Of a DNA stretch of 9,037 nucleotides, positions 6,360-9,037 are shown piece after piece (position 1 is the stretch's first letter; every line of letters begins with the position of its first letter). Location of the stretch: the NCBI GenBank assembly GCA_021815285.1, contig JAKAHE010000078.1:1-9037 (forward strand). Reading direction: 5' to 3'. Position numbers and translations under genes: made by a program. The notes below the pieces were generated by a model that was given only the letters and a program-made list of their open reading frames with translations, was not told the DNA's origin and did not search any database. The stretch comes from Nitrospirota bacterium (lineage in GTDB: Bacteria > Nitrospirota > JACRHJ01).

Positions 6360-9037
6360 TTAATTAATGAATCGGCAGAATTCACTCAAAAGTCCTGTCG
6401 ATATTCTTGCCCTCTCTTCATCTGAAAAAGATTGTAAGCTCCTATCCGCAAACTCCAACATTTTATCCTCTCGCAGAAAAAGAACCGTTATCTGGTCAAA
6501 ACCTGCGTCAAGGCATTTTCTGGCATTATCGATTTCGCGTTCAGCTTTATTACTGATAGATATTTCAATGGCAATTCGCTTATCTTGTTTCTTGAAACTC
6601 AGATCAACCGTCTCATTGCTTTCGGGGATTGACTCCTCGATGACCGCATTATACCCCTTGGCTTCGGCATAACGCTTCACGACTGACTGCCAGTAGCGAT
6701 GCAGTGGTCCGCCTTTGCCGTTATCTTCTAAATCTACTCCAAGACTATTAAATCCTTGCGGGGTTAAGGATACGAACTTTACCAGCCGTGATCCGGGTCC
6801 GAGGTGGGTTGCTATTTCAGTAATCAGCCCTTTGTCTTTAAGGTTCTTTTTAATTTTGTCTCCCATGTAGGCACTCAAGCCCTGCTCTTTATATAGACCT
6901 ACGATGTAAAGCGTCGGATTTTTAAAAACGCATTCCAGAAAATTTTTCTCCTGGGGTGAGAGCATCGGCGTATCATGATGCAGACTTTTAGATTCACGGC
7001 TTTCCCTCTGCTTAAATGTTTTTGCTTTTTCGGCTGGTTCATCCTTTGTGGACTTAGCCGTATACTTTGCACGCGAAGTCGCAATAATCTCGTCCACCCA
7101 GTTGACGGATGGTGGATCGGGTACGAGTTCAGTTTTCATGTTGAATACACTTGTTCCCATTTTAACGAGAGTTTCACCTTTCTTAAGCCTACCCATATCT
7201 TCAGCCGTGAATTTCTTTGCAAAGGTTTTTTCCATAAGCATCTGGTTGTGCGGATTGTCTGTGGCGAAGGATATTAATGTGGACGCATTAAATGCGTGAC
7301 GCATTATGCTGTCAGGAATATCGCCCGCCATTTGATTTGCCAACAGGATATGGAGGCCAAATTTTCGCCCGCCACTGAGCGTGTCCGCTATGCTTTTTGA
7401 CAGAATGGTTTGTGCCTCATCCAAAAATAAGTAAAAATCGGGATACTGCCTGCCTTCTTCTCTCATCATGGCCGAGATATTGAGTCTCGAAACCAAAAGT
7501 TTTCCCAAAATCTGGCCGTTTTTCTTCCCAAATTTTCCAAGGGCGAGGTTGCAAATCAAAATTTTCTTATCATTCATTATCTTAATAAAGTCGATTTTAT
7601 TCTCACGTTGTGCCAGCATCGGCGCAATGGCGCTATCAGGCAAGAGGACACTGCTTAACTTATTTGTTATGGACGTCACAATCCCTCGCCGCTCAAGAAG
7701 AGGAAATTCCAATTCCCAGAACATTTGTATTCGATCATCCTCTATACTGGCCAGAAATTTAGATCTCCATTTTTTATCTAATAAAAGTCTTTCGATGTCC
7801 TGAAGAATCGAGTCCGGACGCGTTAATAAAGTTATGACCGAAAAGTTAAGGACGTGTAAGACGTTAACCCCTAGGGGTACCTCAGACAAGCTTTCGCAAA
7901 TATCAATAATATCTTCTCGAATGATTTCTCGCTCAAGCTTGGTCCCACGATTAGCAAGAGGATTAAAAATCATGGGAAAATCAAAATCGGCCGCGTTAAA
8001 GAAAACAACGTCATCTTTTCTTTCCTTGGGGATCCTACGAAGTAATTCCCAACTTAATGAGCCATGAGGATCTACGACCCCTATACCTTCATTGGACTGA
8101 CTCATTTGAATTAGTAACCAAAGAATAAAATTCGTCTTACCTTCACCAGAATCTCCAATTACAATGATATGCCGATTAGGAAGATGGCGGGAATGATGAA
8201 CTGCCTTCTTAACTCCCCGATGCAGGTTATATCCAAGCACCGGCCCGTCCAGCGTGTTCTCCTCGTGGGCCGGATATGATTTCGCGGCCTGCTCGATAGC
8301 ATATATCGAATCCAAAACGTCCGGTGCCGGGAGATGTAGAAAATATGCAAGTTCTGTAGAATTCAGGATTGACCCGTGCACATGGGTATTCCGATCAATG
8401 ATGCTTCTGACCGGATAGTTTCCGCCCACCGGGATTATCCCGTTCTCTCCATTGTCGGCCTGCTTTAAAAAGCTCTCCATGTTTACGAGTAACGTTTCAT
8501 CTGTGGCAAGCATACGGATAGAGGCCGCGTAAAGAATTTTAGAGAGCTTTTTGTCTACTATCGCCGGAAGTTTTGGAATATCGAAAAATGGAGACTGCGA
8601 AGGATCGTATTGATTACGAGACGCCTTATAGATATTGTCCAACCAGTTCTGTGTTACGGGCGCGAACAGGATTTGAAAAGCGCCTACCCTGCCACGGTCA
8701 AGATTCGCCAAACAGCCAAAGAGCGTCCGGTAAGGGTCGGCAGAGCCGTTGACATTTAGCGGTAGGAAATGGGTATTTTTCAGCCGGTAGGCGCGGGCGA
8801 CCGCGTTGGCAGACAAAACATCGTTCAATAAATCTTCTTCAGGGTAGACATCCGCTCCGGGGAAATGCGAGCTGACTTGTGAGATTATGGAAGGGGCTTG
8901 ATTTTCTTCCGAGACAATCTGAAATCTTATTTTCCCGCCCTGCCCGATAATCTCAAAAGCAATAGGACTTGAAACGGGAAGGGCGAGAATAAACTGCTCG
9001 GCAATGTCTAACGAATATTTATCTTCGCGTGAAGGCT
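6360..9037 (-). CDS. TraG/HerA-type DNA-translocase ATPase with C-terminal winged-helix and nuclease-like domains, 5' end beyond the window
   Basis: This is a large P-loop ATPase of the kind annotated as type IV secretion DNA-binding or VirD4/TraG/HerA-like proteins, probably a DNA-pumping motor for element transfer. At least 891 residues are visible. Numbered from the TTG at 8828, Walker A is GDSGEGKT (225-232, bases 8133-8156), VVDPHG is at 251-256, Walker B is FLFLDEAQ (D470, E471, bases 7416-7421), and a LANQ sensor-like motif is at 496-499. The gene enters from the right: the frame stays open from 8829 to 9037 and the translation there (FILALPVSSPIAFEIIG...) resembles the N-terminal beta-alpha repeats of such ATPases. 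After a charged linker (about 585-620) comes a winged-helix-like segment (about 625-695). A last domain (about 710-822) follows, with D742, then E755 in IAIEIS, a PD-(D/E)xK-like pattern. No membrane segment is seen in the visible part. The family role is well supported; the substrate is inferred. Confidence 0.85.
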   Translation of the reverse strand, partial: PSREDKYSLDIAEQFILALPVSSPIAFEIIGQGGKIRFQIVSEENQAPSIISQVSSHFPGADVYPEEDLLNDVLSANAVARAYRLKNTHFLPLNVNGSADPYRTLFGCLANLDRGRVGAFQILFAPVTQNWLDNIYKASRNQYDPSQSPFFDIPKLPAIVDKKLSKILYAASIRMLATDETLLVNMESFLKQADNGENGIIPVGGNYPVRSIIDRNTHVHGSILNSTELAYFLHLPAPDVLDSIYAIEQAAKSYPAHEENTLDGPVLGYNLHRGVKKAVHHSRHLPNRHIIVIGDSGEGKTNFILWLLIQMSQSNEGIGVVDPHGSLSWELLRRIPKERKDDVVFFNAADFDFPMIFNPLANRGTKLEREIIREDIIDICESLSEVPLGVNVLHVLNFSVITLLTRPDSILQDIERLLLDKKWRSKFLASIEDDRIQMFWELEFPLLERRGIVTSITNKLSSVLLPDSAIAPMLAQRENKIDFIKIMNDKKILICNLALGKFGKKNGQILGKLLVSRLNISAMMREEGRQYPDFYLFLDEAQTILSKSIADTLSGGRKFGLHILLANQMAGDIPDSIMRHAFNASTLISFATDNPHNQMLMEKTFAKKFTAEDMGRLKKGETLVKMGTSVFNMKTELVPDPPSVNWVDEIIATSRAKYTAKSTKDEPAEKAKTFKQRESRESKSLHHDTPMLSPQEKNFLECVFKNPTLYIVGLYKEQGLSAYMGDKIKKNLKDKGLITEIATHLGPGSRLVKFVSLTPQGFNSLGVDLEDNGKGGPLHRYWQSVVKRYAEAKGYNAVIEESIPESNETVDLSFKKQDKRIAIEISISNKAEREIDNARKCLDAGFDQITVLFLREDKMLEFADRSLQSFSDEERARISTGLLSEFCRFIN

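Noticed and set aside
6297..6362. Readthrough fusion of the ATPase with the small HTH protein
   Set aside because: The two are in the same frame and the stretch between is open after the TAA at 6360-6362. The intervening translation is not domain-like, the HTH protein is a known stand-alone family, and same-frame placement occurs by chance one time in three.
4955..9037. Second copy of the tRNA-Glu 3' end within the window
   Set aside because: I looked for the T-arm and acceptor sequence on both strands to the right of the tRNA and found none, so the distal attachment site is not in this window.
1..9037. CRISPR array or insertion sequence
   Set aside because: There are no regularly spaced repeats of CRISPR length and no transposase-like frame. 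The only recombinase is the tyrosine integrase.

Overview
The window joins two unlike pieces of DNA at a tRNA gene. The left half (about 1-4700) is GC-rich chromosomal sequence carrying a minus-strand formate dehydrogenase operon. The right half (from the 3' end of the tRNA, about 4955, to the edge at 9037) is visibly AT-richer in many stretches. It carries an integrase, a small excisionase-type DNA-binding protein and a large DNA-translocase-type ATPase, and looks like one end of an integrative element. The organism is most likely an anaerobic or facultative bacterium that uses formate or reduces CO2, because the enzyme is a molybdenum/tungsten-dependent, NAD-linked formate dehydrogenase. The phylum cannot be named from the sequence alone.

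Left region, read in the direction of transcription (right to left): a 24 kDa NuoE-like subunit (4667-4128), a 51 kDa NuoF-like flavoprotein (4131-2866, overlapping the previous gene by four bases, ATGA) and the catalytic subunit FdhA (2859-136, six bases further on). This is the gene order of the soluble NAD-dependent formate dehydrogenases of the FdsG-FdsB-FdsA type. Formate would be oxidised at the Mo/W-bis-MGD site of FdhA. Electrons would pass through the iron-sulfur clusters of FdhA to the cluster and FMN of NuoF, where NAD+ is reduced; the reverse reaction is also possible. The active-site ligand is cysteine, not selenocysteine. A further minus-strand gene may begin at position 40 and leave the window.

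Between the regions, a plus-strand tRNA-Glu (anticodon TTC, 4877-4954 including an encoded CCA) has a strong promoter at 4828-4857 and is divergent from the formate dehydrogenase operon. A tyrosine recombinase gene ends 68 bases past the tRNA CCA and points towards it, the usual layout of an element integrated at a tRNA 3' end. A tandem ten-base direct repeat (TTGTGCCCCC) lies in the short gap and may be an integrase arm site.

Right region: the integrase is preceded by a small excisionase-family HTH gene three bases away. A short spacer rich in CAGAATC-type repeats and a ten-base inverted repeat separates this from a TraG/HerA-type ATPase. The ATPase gene enters from beyond the right edge: its frame stays open from 8829 to 9037 and the translation is family-like, so the TTG at 8828 is not its true start. 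After the motor domain it carries a winged-helix-like segment and a C-terminal domain with a PD-(D/E)xK-nuclease-like pattern. This is the most unusual protein in the window. The rest of the element, including any relaxase, other transfer genes, cargo and the second attachment site, lies beyond 9037.
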